Assembly (NCBI RefSeq): GCF_030685535.1
Contig: NZ_CP131599.1
Span: 806,001 to 870,000, forward strand
Length of the DNA stretch: 64,000 bases
Source: Photobacterium leiognathi
GTDB lineage: Bacteria; Pseudomonadota; Gammaproteobacteria; Enterobacterales; Vibrionaceae
Direction: 5' to 3'
A program made the position numbers and the translations under genes. Position 1 is the first letter of the stretch. Every line of letters starts with the position of its first letter. A model generated the notes under the pieces. It worked only from the letters and a program-made list of their open reading frames with translations, was not told the origin of the DNA and ran no database searches. Below, piece after piece: positions 49,111 to 57,326 of this stretch.

Positions 49111-49232
49111 TAACGCCGCGTTAAGTAGTGAGCAACGCGACCACCTACCTAAATCATTACACCTTAAACACCAAAACTTGACTTGAACTTAGAATGCCGA
49201 GCGTTGCGAATCTGTCTTAAACGCTTTGTTAT
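49111..49232 (-). repeat. attC-like recombination site
   Basis: 122 bp. Ends TAACGCCGCGTTAAG and CTTAAACGCTTTGTTAT; inner dyad GAGCAACGCG / GAGCGTTGCGAATC. The C-terminal 14 codons of the gene to its right are written within it. Confidence 0.82.
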
Positions 49233-49887
49233 GTGTTTGTTTTCGCATAGTACAAAACTCTTTCTTTATATTGTCACAAACGGTTGATAAGGATTGTTCG
49301 GCAGAAACCGAATACGCTACTATTTTTGCACTTTGCTGTTGATATGGAATTGAAGCTAGTAAGTTTTCCATTAATCCCTCGGTTAAATCGACGGTATTCG
49401 AGATATTTCCCACTTCTTCATCTGTACAGAACGTAGCCACCCACTCTAGGTCTGATTTTGACTGGGAAATTGAACGAAGCCATGCATATTTAAGCGGTTC
49501 ATTATCATTTGCCAATTTTTCAATATCAGGGTGAACGATCGCACCATTCTCAATTCGAGCCACCCAAAGAGTTGATTCCTTATATGTTTCAAAGTTCCGA
49601 AGCAACTGATAGTAATTTTTTTCCAATTTAATTATTGCTTCGTATCTTTGGGAATGCGCAAACTGTTCTTTCCACGTACTTAAAGCACGGTAAGCAAAAA
49701 AAGCCGCTACAGCAGTTGCACCACCTCCGATTAGAGCACCAACACCCGCTGCTACATCAGTCCATTTTACACCAGTAAAATAGTCCCCTACAAAGGTACA
49801 ACCTAGCAAAAAGCCAAAGCTTAAGTTGGTCAAAGTGAACATCGCAACTACCGCAGTTCCCGTTATTTTCAAACTTTGAACTCCCAA
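49189..49887 (-). CDS. Cassette protein, two transmembrane helices, unknown
   Basis: A 232-aa protein. Two N-terminal hydrophobic segments (about 12-30 and 45-68) are followed by a helical soluble domain (YEAIIKLEKNYYQLLRNFETY). The C-terminus HNKAFKTDSQRSAF is encoded by the attC-like site, a common outcome in cassettes. First gene after leader copy 1, so probably the best expressed of array 1. Confidence 0.65.
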   Translation of the reverse strand: MGVQSLKITGTAVVAMFTLTNLSFGFLLGCTFVGDYFTGVKWTDVAAGVGALIGGGATAVAAFFAYRALSTWKEQFAHSQRYEAIIKLEKNYYQLLRNFETYKESTLWVARIENGAIVHPDIEKLANDNEPLKYAWLRSISQSKSDLEWVATFCTDEEVGNISNTVDLTEGLMENLLASIPYQQQSAKIVAYSVSAEQSLSTVCDNIKKEFCTMRKQTHNKAFKTDSQRSAF

Positions 49888-49902
49888 TTAAAGAAAAACA
49901 CA

Positions 49903-50264
49903 TAACAGTATATTAATAAGCATTCTTACTTTCGCGCAAAAATACACGCATAAAAGACCTTTATCATACTAGATATAATCTATATATATCATGAAGTTGA
50001 TAACAGTTTTTCACGCCTGACGCCAATGAGAGGATGTGAAAAGTAAGAATTGTATTTAATCAGTCTTATTAAATACAAACTGAAATATTAAATGATTTGA
50101 TTTTCAATTAGTTATGATTTCACTTCTGTTTTTAACAAGAAATATTTCTTATTAAAAACAGAACTAAAGCGATAAAATCACCACGTTTCATTATAACTGT
50201 TCATATAAACAGTAAATAAAACTAATCCAAAACCACGTTAATAAAAAATGAATGAGTATTTGAT
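49903..50264 (-). repeat. Array leader, copy 1 (attI-like)
   Basis: A 362-bp block nearly identical to 57327-57690. It starts at TAACAGTATATTAATAAGC, the point where the first cassette is joined. It contains ATTCTTACTTT / AAAGTAAGAAT inverted repeats and a long hairpin with arms near TCTGTTTTTAACAAGAAA. No gene. Its place upstream of the first cassette suggests it carries the array promoter and an attI-like site. Confidence 0.7.
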
Positions 50265-50305
50265 CTAGCAAGTTTTGGGGCATTTCTGCTAAGAGGCTCG
50301 GGCTT

Positions 50306-50356
50306 GTTCAACTCTGAATAAAGCTGTCGGCTGCGCGACAGCTATTCTTATTTGCT
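50306..50356 (-). repeat. Short attC-like hairpin
   Basis: GTTCAAC (core GTTGAAC on the minus strand) is followed by AGCTGTCG-GCTGCG-CGACAGCT and a second end near TTATTTGCTAG. It can fold as paired outer boxes, an unpaired spacer and a paired inner box, like a minimal attC. The T-run expected of a terminator is absent. Confidence 0.5.
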
Positions 50357-50374
50357 AGCCATGGAAGCTAGCTC

Positions 50375-50402
50375 GTGTGATCACCAAGCGATTCTGTCGT
50401 AT
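50375..50402 (+). repeat. Left 28-bp terminal inverted repeat of helicase module
   Basis: It starts GTGTGATCACCAAGCG and is a perfect inverted copy of 52911-52938. A related repeat, CCAAGCGACTATTTCG, begins at 50411, 27 bases after the first CCAAGCG (50384). Confidence 0.85.
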
Positions 50403-50479
50403 CTTAACTACCAAGCGACTATTTCGTTCATTTAGTTGCTCACAAGATTAAACAGCCTAGTAAACACTTTGTATTAAGA

Positions 50480-51874
50480 TTAACTGCGATACTTTAATTT
50501 AGAAAAAGCAGCAATTACTCGCTCTCTATATTGCCCTAATTTGATACGTTCAGATTCTTGATAAATCATTTCGCTACTACTGTTAGAACTATTTGACACT
50601 TCGTCTTCCCAATCAATTAAAAGTGAAGAAAAGCCACTATCTGTAGTAGTACTACTTTCAGTTGCTTTTACTTTCGTGTTACTAATGATGTCTTCGACAG
50701 GCTGCTCAACATCGATATACAAACAAGACTCTGGTATATCTTGCTCTATACGTTCAGCAAACTCGACCAAATTACTTTCAGCAAATGTATAAAGCCATGC
50801 ATCTTGATTAACGCTATTAGTTACACGCAAAATACGCCCCAAGACCTGTCTAAAATATAACTCAGTTTTAACCGCACTTAAGTGACAACAAACTTGAAGT
50901 CTTGGTATATCAGTACCTTCACTAATCATTCCCACACTGACTATCCATTGTGTTTTATCATTTCTAAAACGTTGAATTTCTTCCATTGGAGATTGATGGT
51001 GATAAGTAACGATAGAAACAGTTTGCTTAAGTTCAACATCTAACAACTTTTGTATCCATTTAGCGTGTGATACTGAAGCTGCAACAATCAGCCCTGCTGC
51101 ATTCGGTGTTCTTTTTCTAATCTCGCAGAGCTTTATACAAGCCGACTTTAATATATAGATAACAGCAGCCTGATTATGGATAATCGATTGATATGAAGCT
51201 TTTGTATGTTGAAGTAAGTCAGCAATTGATGAAAATGAGTGACTAGATTCATCTTTAATCGATAAACCTTCATTATCAACCAATACAATCTTAGGCCGAC
51301 GACAGACATTATCTTTAACAGCTTGATTTAACGTGTATTGATAATCACAGACAAGCATTCCTTCAGGATCAGAATATTCCGCCATTGCTATGGGTAAACG
51401 ATCAGAGCGCCAAGGCGTACCTGATAGCGCTAATGTATATTTAGCTAGTCGCTGTACTTTACATACGACTTGCTCTCCCCATGAATTACTTTTCCCATCC
51501 TCATCAAACGAACAATGATGGATTTCATCAAACACGACAAAAATTCGATATTTCTTTAACGTTTCCCAAAAGGAATCATCAAGATATTTGATGCTTTGGT
51601 ATGTGTATGATGCTCCTAAAGTTCCTAACCTGCCACTAAACGTGCATGATAAATAAGATGAAAATGTCGCTTTAATTCCCTCAGCGACTGCAGAAGAAGG
51701 CGAAAAACAGAGTACTAAGTCTATTTCATCATTATCCAATAATGATTTGGCGACATCTGCAGCCATAATGGTCTTTCCAGCACCTGGCGTCGCTTGGCAA
51801 AAGAAGTGTGAATGTCCATTTATATATTTATCTAACGCTTTATTAGCACATTCCGACTGCCACAACCTCAGCAT
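50480..51874 (-). CDS. DEAD/DEAH-type superfamily 2 helicase
   Basis: A 464-aa helicase of the type III-restriction Res/UvrB-like group. Motif I ATPGAGKT near residue 30, motif II DEIHHC, motif III LSGTPWRSD, motif V ISEGTDIPRL and motif VI QVLGRILRVT are all present. No nuclease or target-recognition domain is attached. The upstream 175-aa gene overlaps it by 7 bases, so they probably work together. It lies within the inverted-repeat-bounded module; role unknown (mobility or defence). Confidence 0.88.
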   Translation of the reverse strand: MLRLWQSECANKALDKYINGHSHFFCQATPGAGKTIMAADVAKSLLDNDEIDLVLCFSPSSAVAEGIKATFSSYLSCTFSGRLGTLGASYTYQSIKYLDDSFWETLKKYRIFVVFDEIHHCSFDEDGKSNSWGEQVVCKVQRLAKYTLALSGTPWRSDRLPIAMAEYSDPEGMLVCDYQYTLNQAVKDNVCRRPKIVLVDNEGLSIKDESSHSFSSIADLLQHTKASYQSIIHNQAAVIYILKSACIKLCEIRKRTPNAAGLIVAASVSHAKWIQKLLDVELKQTVSIVTYHHQSPMEEIQRFRNDKTQWIVSVGMISEGTDIPRLQVCCHLSAVKTELYFRQVLGRILRVTNSVNQDAWLYTFAESNLVEFAERIEQDIPESCLYIDVEQPVEDIISNTKVKATESSTTTDSGFSSLLIDWEDEVSNSSNSSSEMIYQESERIKLGQYRERVIAAFSKLKYRS

Positions 51875-52395
51875 AGGGACACCTTACTATTTTTTACCTG
51901 CAAACGATTTGTTAACGCATTTACTTTGCCCAAAAGTTTAGCGGAGCGTTCTTTAGCAGCATCAAAAAGCGGAGTCAATATTTCCTCATCATTGGGGAAA
52001 CGATTAAGTAATGATTGGTATTCTTCTACTTCGCCCAGTGTAATTGCGAGCTCAGCCTCGTACTCCTTTTTCTCTTGAACTAGGATTTCAATAATGTTGC
52101 CAACACAACTTGTTGATCTTACTTTTTCATCACGTTTTGGCGCAAAAGATTGAGATCGAAATTTATCTGTTATTGAGTAGCGTTTATCTCTTCTTTTTCC
52201 TAAAGATGTTAGCCATCCATTTTTTTCAAACGATAGAAGTTGTCTATACACATATTGTCTCGCATCTTCTTTATCAGTAAACGACACATCCAGACTAAGT
52301 AGCGCATCTCTAAGCTCTATCACCGAAAAATCATCCATCTTATTTTCAATCAATAGGTTAAACATATGAGTATTTATTTTGATGATTGTATTCAT
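51868..52395 (-). CDS. Winged-helix / coiled-coil partner of the helicase
   Basis: A 175-aa protein. The first 85 residues read as a winged helix (FSVIELRDALLSLDVSFTDK, then YRQLLSFEKNGWLTSLGKR). The C-terminal half is a helical coiled coil (IEILVQEKKEYEAELAITLG). Translationally coupled to the helicase gene. Divergent from the XRE gene across two dyad operators. Function unknown. Confidence 0.7.
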   Translation of the reverse strand: MNTIIKINTHMFNLLIENKMDDFSVIELRDALLSLDVSFTDKEDARQYVYRQLLSFEKNGWLTSLGKRRDKRYSITDKFRSQSFAPKRDEKVRSTSCVGNIIEILVQEKKEYEAELAITLGEVEEYQSLLNRFPNDEEILTPLFDAAKERSAKLLGKVNALTNRLQVKNSKVSLC

Positions 52396-52417
52396 GTGTA
52401 AATTTAGACCAATAAAA

Positions 52418-52468
52418 ACTTAGGATTGCTAAGTATACAAAAATCGGTAAAACTTAGACAATCTAAGT
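52418..52468. promoter_or_regulatory. Two dyad operators between winged-helix and XRE genes
   Basis: ACTTAG-N5-CTAAGT occurs at 52418-52434 and again at 52452-52468, 34 bases apart. A further half site CTAAGT lies at the XRE start. They fit a repressor acting on both divergent promoters, most simply the XRE protein itself. Confidence 0.75.
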
Positions 52469-52496
52469 TATCTATAGGTCTTAAAGAAATGTCTAA

Positions 52497-52805
52497 GTGG
52501 AATACAACAACCCCATTCCAGCGAGGCTTAAAGCAGCGCGTAAAAAAGCAAAAATCACCCAAAAGGATTTAGGGGTGAAGATTGGTATGGAAGAAAGCTC
52601 AGCAAGTGGACGAATGAATCATTATGAAAAAGGGCGTCATGTGCCAGATATTGGTACTTTGAAGCGTATGGCTGAAGAGCTAGGTGTTCCGCTGCAATAT
52701 TTCTTCTGTGAGAATGAATTAAGTGCGGAGCTTGTGTGTGCAATTGAAAAACTAAGCGATGAAGATAAAGCTTCGTTACTTGAAAATTTGCTTTCCTCTA
52801 ATTAA
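52497..52805 (+). CDS. XRE family transcriptional regulator
   Basis: A 102-aa Cro/CI-type regulator. HTH at residues 8-65 (LKAARKKAKITQKDLGVKIG, then YEKGRHVPDIGTLKRMAEEL) and a short helical tail. GTG start at 52497; no in-frame ATG upstream. Divergent from the helicase pair, probably its repressor. Confidence 0.85.
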   Translation: MEYNNPIPARLKAARKKAKITQKDLGVKIGMEESSASGRMNHYEKGRHVPDIGTLKRMAEELGVPLQYFFCENELSAELVCAIEKLSDEDKASLLENLLSSN

Positions 52806-52910
52806 AGAAATCTTTTATCTTCTCTAAAACGATGTAATTAACTATCTGTTTCAAAGTACGATATTCAACACTTAGTACATTAATCGCGACACATTCCCTT
52901 GGTAATTACG

Positions 52911-52938
52911 ATACGACAGAATCGCTTGGTGATCACAC
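52911..52938 (-). repeat. Right 28-bp terminal inverted repeat of helicase module
   Basis: A perfect inverted copy of 50375-50402 (ends GGTGATCACAC). The subterminal relative CCCTTGG at 52896 is again 27 bases from CGCTTGG at 52923, mirroring the left end. Confidence 0.85.
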
Positions 52939-53077
52939 TGTCGTTCAGGGCGTGGAAGAACGCCCATGGACAAAGCTTCTTAGACCGTTTGTTCTATTTA
53001 GGCTTTTAGGTATTAGGAAAAGTAAGGGTTTGACATTACTCTTGATGATATTTACTTATATAAGGTGGCTTGGGCTT

Positions 53078-53126
53078 GTCCAACACTTCGGATAGGTGTC
53101 GGCTGCGCGACACATATCCTTATTTT
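53078..53126 (-). repeat. Short attC-like hairpin
   Basis: GTCCAAC (minus GTTGGAC, a GTTRRRY core), then GGATAGGTGTCG-GCTGCG-CGACACATATCC. It closes cassette array 2 on its left. The flank shares GGTATTAGGAAAAGTA and ATGGACAAA with the region after ginD, which marks this as a second copy of the gin-operon/cargo junction. Confidence 0.55.
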
Positions 53127-54077
53127 TTATATTTCAATAAACTCCAAACTATAATAGTCATCATTTTTTTTTGCCTTCCAAACATCTAGATAACCGACAG
53201 AGTTTGCATACCCATCTAAAACATCTTGTTTTTGAAGGTTTGAATTTAATCCAATAAGACAGTTATTGATGCTGCTAGCACTCAATTTCATTAGAAAAAT
53301 TGAACTAGGATCCGTACTAAGTTTTGCCAAATTGATAGCTACAGCAATACGCTGGTACTCATCATCAAACTGCCATAAATCGATGATGCACCGCCCCGTA
53401 GATTGATCTATGGATACATTAGGATTGGTAGATAGTAAGTTGCGAATTGTTACATTCTCAATATTTTCGATAGAGTTGATAATAACTCTATCTGCTTGCT
53501 CAAGCCTCAGTACGACCCGATGTTCTTGCTCGTAAATCCACTCGTCACTTTTTTGCATGAACACCTCATACAAAATTCTATCTGCACCTTCTACGTATAT
53601 GTTTGAGTAATCATTATCAAATTTATCATTTCTATAGCGCAAACCTTTTCGGTATGAGACAGGCTTCGCTACACCATCAAACGGAGAGAACTCATCTCCG
53701 AAAGATGTATTTATCAAAGTACACGCTCTGAAAAGATTATGGAAAATTGAAAAATCGCGATGCTGAGCGATACCCGCAATAAGTCCTTTATGCTCGTTGG
53801 CATAGTGAGCCCACATCAACAAATTCTCTTTGTTTTCTGAGAAGCTAATTATGCCAATATGATTCATTTTAATTTGAACGTAGTCAGAAAAACTGACTTC
53901 ACCCAACTCAGTGTCAAACTCATACGATTCATCGAAGTGTGATGACAATTCATCAAGACTTGTTTTGCAAAAAGAAGCTTCAAAAGGATCGTTCAGAGCG
54001 ACAATCTGAGAAAGCCGAATAAATCCATCGACGAAGAGATCTCTTGGCTCAGGTAAATACTTAAATAATTGTTTCAT
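53127..54077 (-). CDS. Cassette protein, DUF2971 family
   Basis: A 316-aa soluble protein of the DUF2971 type: FKYLPEPRDLFVDGFIRLSQ, ALNDPFEASF, ISFSENKENLLMWAHYANEHKG and the later KSDEWIYEQEHRVV. Function unknown, though DUF2971 genes are frequent in integron cassettes and defence islands. Last gene of array 2. Confidence 0.82.
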   Translation of the reverse strand: MKQLFKYLPEPRDLFVDGFIRLSQIVALNDPFEASFCKTSLDELSSHFDESYEFDTELGEVSFSDYVQIKMNHIGIISFSENKENLLMWAHYANEHKGLIAGIAQHRDFSIFHNLFRACTLINTSFGDEFSPFDGVAKPVSYRKGLRYRNDKFDNDYSNIYVEGADRILYEVFMQKSDEWIYEQEHRVVLRLEQADRVIINSIENIENVTIRNLLSTNPNVSIDQSTGRCIIDLWQFDDEYQRIAVAINLAKLSTDPSSIFLMKLSASSINNCLIGLNSNLQKQDVLDGYANSVGYLDVWKAKKNDDYYSLEFIEI

Positions 54078-54097
54078 GGAAATCTCAATAGGAAATA

Positions 54098-54111
54098 TAA
54101 CGCCCTGTTAT
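54098..54111 (-). repeat. Collapsed attC-like remnant
   Basis: Only TAACGCCCTGTTAT remains between two cassette genes: the two outer ends of an attC site without the stem and loop. The neighbouring cassettes are therefore fused and could move only as one unit. Confidence 0.55.
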
Positions 54112-54114
54112 AAA

Positions 54115-55047
54115 CTAGCACTCGATGAAGTGATCTTTGTTATCTATGTACATCTCTATATTCTCAAATACCCATTGCGTCTTTGAGTTCTCATTGCGAC
54201 CACTACGTTTTCTTTCACGAGGCTTCCAGCGTCCGAAAAATATATATTCTTTTGAAGAATCTATGTACTTAAGCAATGAACTATTTTTTAAAATAATTTG
54301 TGGAATTGGCTTTTTAATTACTCCATTTTTATCAGGTTCCACAAATGGAGAATTTAGCTCCACTACATGAAAAGGGAACTTCTCATTCGTTGGTTTTCTA
54401 AGTTCATGAATATGCCCAGAAATGGCAAGAGGCATAGTGTATTCACCAACTTTATAGTGCTTTACAAAGTTATGAAGGTTCTCATGATCAAAGTAGAAAC
54501 GTTCCCAACTAACTTTCTTGCCCCGATAGTTAAGCGTTACTAAACTTTTCAGCTCTTTGTTATCTTCACATAGTGCTCTCAACTGAAGTATTTGCTTCAA
54601 TGTTTTCAGATAGTTGGTTAGTTTACCTTTGTTGGAGTATTTCTTATCAGACTCTCCCGAAGAACCCCAAGTCTTTCCTTTGTTTTCTATCTCAGGTTTA
54701 GACATCTCCCAAAGTGCTTTAAGAAGAATATGAAGTCGAAATTCATATTTTGATTTCTCAATTGCGGAAAAGACAGCAGAGTCAGATGATTTTGCTATGA
54801 TGTTGAGCTGACCACCAATGTTATACTTACATTTTGCGCTATGTTCTTCATTTCTTTTTAATCGAAAACATGGAGCTATTTCTACAGTTTTAGTGGCGTA
54901 TTTTCGATCATGCCTTTTCACAAATGATAACTGTGCACTACAACTAGGAGATGCACAAAATAGAGCCCCATAGGGCTTATTTTCATAATCAGTTGCAGCT
55001 ACACGATTGCCAGATCCCAGCCTAGCTTCAGGGATCTTACTTCCCAT
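54115..55047 (-). CDS. Cassette protein with N-terminal Cys/His cluster, unknown
   Basis: A 310-aa protein. An N-terminal cluster (ALFCASPSCSAQL, then APCFRLKRNEEHSAKC) looks zinc-binding. The middle is helical and Lys-rich; the C-terminal part has IPQIILKNSSLLKYI and WKPRERKRSGRNE. The cysteine layout recalls competence/CoiA-like N-termini but is not diagnostic. Not assigned. Confidence 0.65.
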   Translation of the reverse strand: MGSKIPEARLGSGNRVAATDYENKPYGALFCASPSCSAQLSFVKRHDRKYATKTVEIAPCFRLKRNEEHSAKCKYNIGGQLNIIAKSSDSAVFSAIEKSKYEFRLHILLKALWEMSKPEIENKGKTWGSSGESDKKYSNKGKLTNYLKTLKQILQLRALCEDNKELKSLVTLNYRGKKVSWERFYFDHENLHNFVKHYKVGEYTMPLAISGHIHELRKPTNEKFPFHVVELNSPFVEPDKNGVIKKPIPQIILKNSSLLKYIDSSKEYIFFGRWKPRERKRSGRNENSKTQWVFENIEMYIDNKDHFIEC

Positions 55048-55067
55048 CGAAAATCTCCTCTTGTTTA

Positions 55068-55162
55068 TAACGCTTTGCTAAGCGGCAATAAAATAGCTGG
55101 CTAAAATTAGCGAGGAACGAGCAAAAGCCAGCTGTTTTTTGTCCGTTTAAGCAACTTGTTAA
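55068..55162 (-). repeat. attC-like site of a different subtype
   Basis: 95 bp. TAACGCTTTGCTAAGCGG pairs with CCGTTTAAGCAACTTGTTA, and AGCTGGC pairs with GCCAGCT inside. The sequence differs from the other sites, so this cassette probably came from another integron population. Confidence 0.72.
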
Positions 55163-55166
55163 GTGG

Positions 55167-56534
55167 CTATTCTTCTTCCACTTTTTCTGATTGTGCAGTG
55201 GTAGTTTCAACTTTTTGTTTTGGTTTCTTAGGTTTACTTTTTAAAGCGGCTTTATTTGCAAATTTTCCAGCTTCTTTAGCTAAAGATGGAAACGTAGCCA
55301 TAGCATTTTTAAAAGACTCAGAGTCAACAAACTCATGCCATGGACTATTATAATCTTTACCTTCAATTAATCGGAGAGGCATTTCATCTAAACGATCCAG
55401 GGTTGAGTTGAATAACCTTTCTTCTGTTTCTGGTTCAAAACGCTCAGCAAACTTTTTAAAACCAGTGAATGATTTAGCCACAGTAGCTTTATAAGAATAA
55501 TCTTCTGATAACTTAAATCTCTGGTTAATTTGCTGAGTTGAAATCCATGCTAGCCATAATGGCCCACCTATAGAGAAAACAGACATAACCGTGTGTAATA
55601 TTGCTTGCCCCGCGGTAAGGTTATTATTTAAAGCTTGAGTAAATGCTTCTACTCTTTCAGAGCCAATCCACGCACCAGCGACTAAAGCAATTAACAATCC
55701 GAAAATCCATACCCAAATTGAATTTTTTAGTTCTTTTGCTTTTTGGTCGAACCCTGCGGAAAGACCTTGCGTTGTTGTTATTTGCAAAGCATTATCACAT
55801 TGCTCAACTAATTTCTCAGCTTCTTCAGCTGAAGATGTTGCTTTGTCTTTTAACAACTCAACTTCTTCGCTAGATTTTTTAGCTTCATTTTTTAAAACTA
55901 ATACTTCTTCTTTTAAAGTTGAAAGTTCTTTTTTAGTTGCATTGAGTTCGCTATTTGCAGCAGAAATTAAACTAGTTAGTTCTATTTTTGCTTCTTTTAA
56001 GCTTGCTAAATCAGTTGGTAAAGACTCAGCGGCTTCATGGGCTTCATTTATAACGGCTATTTTACCTTTGAGATCCTCACTTGATTCATCGATCTTATCT
56101 AAATTAGCATTCGCACTTCTCAGTCGAGCAGCTAAACCCCTTGGTAAAAGCTTTTTATCTTGGATATTTTCGTATGAGAACAATTCATAATCTATATCAC
56201 TAAATATAACTTGGAGTGTAAGTAATATTACGGGAACGGAATGTATGAGATGCTGTTGATGATCAGTAAAATAAGTTTTTGAATTAGTATTTAAAAGGTC
56301 AATTTTTTCAATGTGGCTATTTATGGCTGTCGTAAATCCATCAGTGACTTTTTTATTACCATAAGATTTTAGTTTTGAAATTTGGTTTGCTATAACATAT
56401 GAAACTTGTTGTTTATTTAGGTGTACTTGATTCCAGCCATGGACTTGAAAACCAGCTTCATTAATAGCAGCCCCATCAATAGTGGCTTGTAGAGATTCAA
56501 GTGACTTTATAAAAAGAGATAAATTTTCGTCCAT
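55167..56534 (-). CDS. Cassette protein, coiled coil plus membrane helices
   Basis: A 455-aa protein. Residues about 150-265 form a long coiled coil (ELNATKKELSTLKEEVLVL; SSEEVELLKDKATSS). Two transmembrane segments follow (WVWIFGLLIALVAGAWI and AILHTVMSVFSIGGPLWLAW), then a soluble C-terminal domain and a Lys-rich tail. Tentatively of the DUF6161 type. Such membrane-anchored sensors occur in phage defence, but activity here is unknown. Confidence 0.68.
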   Translation of the reverse strand: MDENLSLFIKSLESLQATIDGAAINEAGFQVHGWNQVHLNKQQVSYVIANQISKLKSYGNKKVTDGFTTAINSHIEKIDLLNTNSKTYFTDHQQHLIHSVPVILLTLQVIFSDIDYELFSYENIQDKKLLPRGLAARLRSANANLDKIDESSEDLKGKIAVINEAHEAAESLPTDLASLKEAKIELTSLISAANSELNATKKELSTLKEEVLVLKNEAKKSSEEVELLKDKATSSAEEAEKLVEQCDNALQITTTQGLSAGFDQKAKELKNSIWVWIFGLLIALVAGAWIGSERVEAFTQALNNNLTAGQAILHTVMSVFSIGGPLWLAWISTQQINQRFKLSEDYSYKATVAKSFTGFKKFAERFEPETEERLFNSTLDRLDEMPLRLIEGKDYNSPWHEFVDSESFKNAMATFPSLAKEAGKFANKAALKSKPKKPKQKVETTTAQSEKVEEE

Positions 56535-56591
56535 TTGAACAGTTTCCTTTTCCGTAATGGTGAATTGATAACCAAGCTTGGCCTAGCCACC

Positions 56592-56713
56592 TAACGCCGC
56601 GTTAAGGGGTGAACAACGCGATCACCTAACCTAAACCATTGTGCAGTAAACACTAAAGCCGAATCAAACTGAAAATGCCAAGCGTTGAGAATCCCTCTTA
56701 AACGCTTTGTTAG
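56592..56713 (-). repeat. attC-like recombination site
   Basis: 122 bp. Ends TAACGCCGCGTTAAGGGG and CCCTCTTAAACGCTTTGTTAG, inner dyad CAACGCG / CAAGCGTTGAG. On the minus strand it closes with GTTAGGT, which fits the GTTRRRY core. The clearest attC of the window. Confidence 0.87.
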
Positions 56714-56718
56714 TTTTC

Positions 56719-57309
56719 TTAGTATACAGACTGAGTCTTAGGAACTTCATAGCAGGGAGCACCAAAACAATTGGTGGTAACTTTTGAAGCAACAATTTGG
56801 TTCAAGTCGACAATATTATATATTTTGGCTTTCCAGCTTTCATCTAACTCCATTACTTGAACAAACACCACATAGTCAATATTGTTGGTCTTATACTTAT
56901 GAGCATGATCGACGAGAATTTGCCCCTCTGGATCACCAAACCTAATTGTTTTAACTTCGATCTTTCGATTTACTCCAGCTTGTTTACATTCTAAATCTGC
57001 CAATTGATAATCAGGTTTCCCATCAAGAATCGAGATTCGTTCCTTTCCAGCAAGCCAAGACATATCAGTAAAATCTTGTAAACTATCCAATTCGTGATAT
57101 ACCGCTATTTCTCCAAGAATTCCTACCATTGAACTATCGACAGAATTATTGATTTGCCGACCATATTTGTTTTGATAGTAAGAAAAATCTATCTTTGCCA
57201 ATTCTTGAGCCAGTTCGATATCGTTTGCAGAAAAAGTAAATGTTAAGCTTTCAAAATCAGACTCTTTCTTCGTTCGAATTTTCTTACGGATCTCTTCTAT
57301 TTTAGTCAT
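56719..57309 (-). CDS. Cassette protein, PD-(D/E)XK nuclease-like
   Basis: A 196-aa protein. GILGEIAVYHEL, then DGKPDYQL and KIEVKTIRFGDPEGQILVD, give the E / D / E-x-K order of the PD-(D/E)XK nuclease fold. AAGAGG 5 bases before ATG 57309 decides the start. First gene after leader copy 2. It may be a restriction-like or defence nuclease; no methylase is nearby. Confidence 0.7.
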   Translation of the reverse strand: MTKIEEIRKKIRTKKESDFESLTFTFSANDIELAQELAKIDFSYYQNKYGRQINNSVDSSMVGILGEIAVYHELDSLQDFTDMSWLAGKERISILDGKPDYQLADLECKQAGVNRKIEVKTIRFGDPEGQILVDHAHKYKTNNIDYVVFVQVMELDESWKAKIYNIVDLNQIVASKVTTNCFGAPCYEVPKTQSVY

Positions 57310-57326
57310 ATTCACCTCTTGAAAAC

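Noticed and set aside
50306..50356. Plain intrinsic terminators for the hairpins at 45391, 50306 and 53078
   Set aside because: No T tract follows on the transcribed strand, and core-like GTTRRRY sequences flank two of them.
45440..57309. CRISPR array or tRNA genes among the regular repeats
   Set aside because: Repeats are 90-120 bp, imperfect and separated by whole genes, unlike CRISPR; no cloverleaf or CCA-type tRNA pattern was seen.
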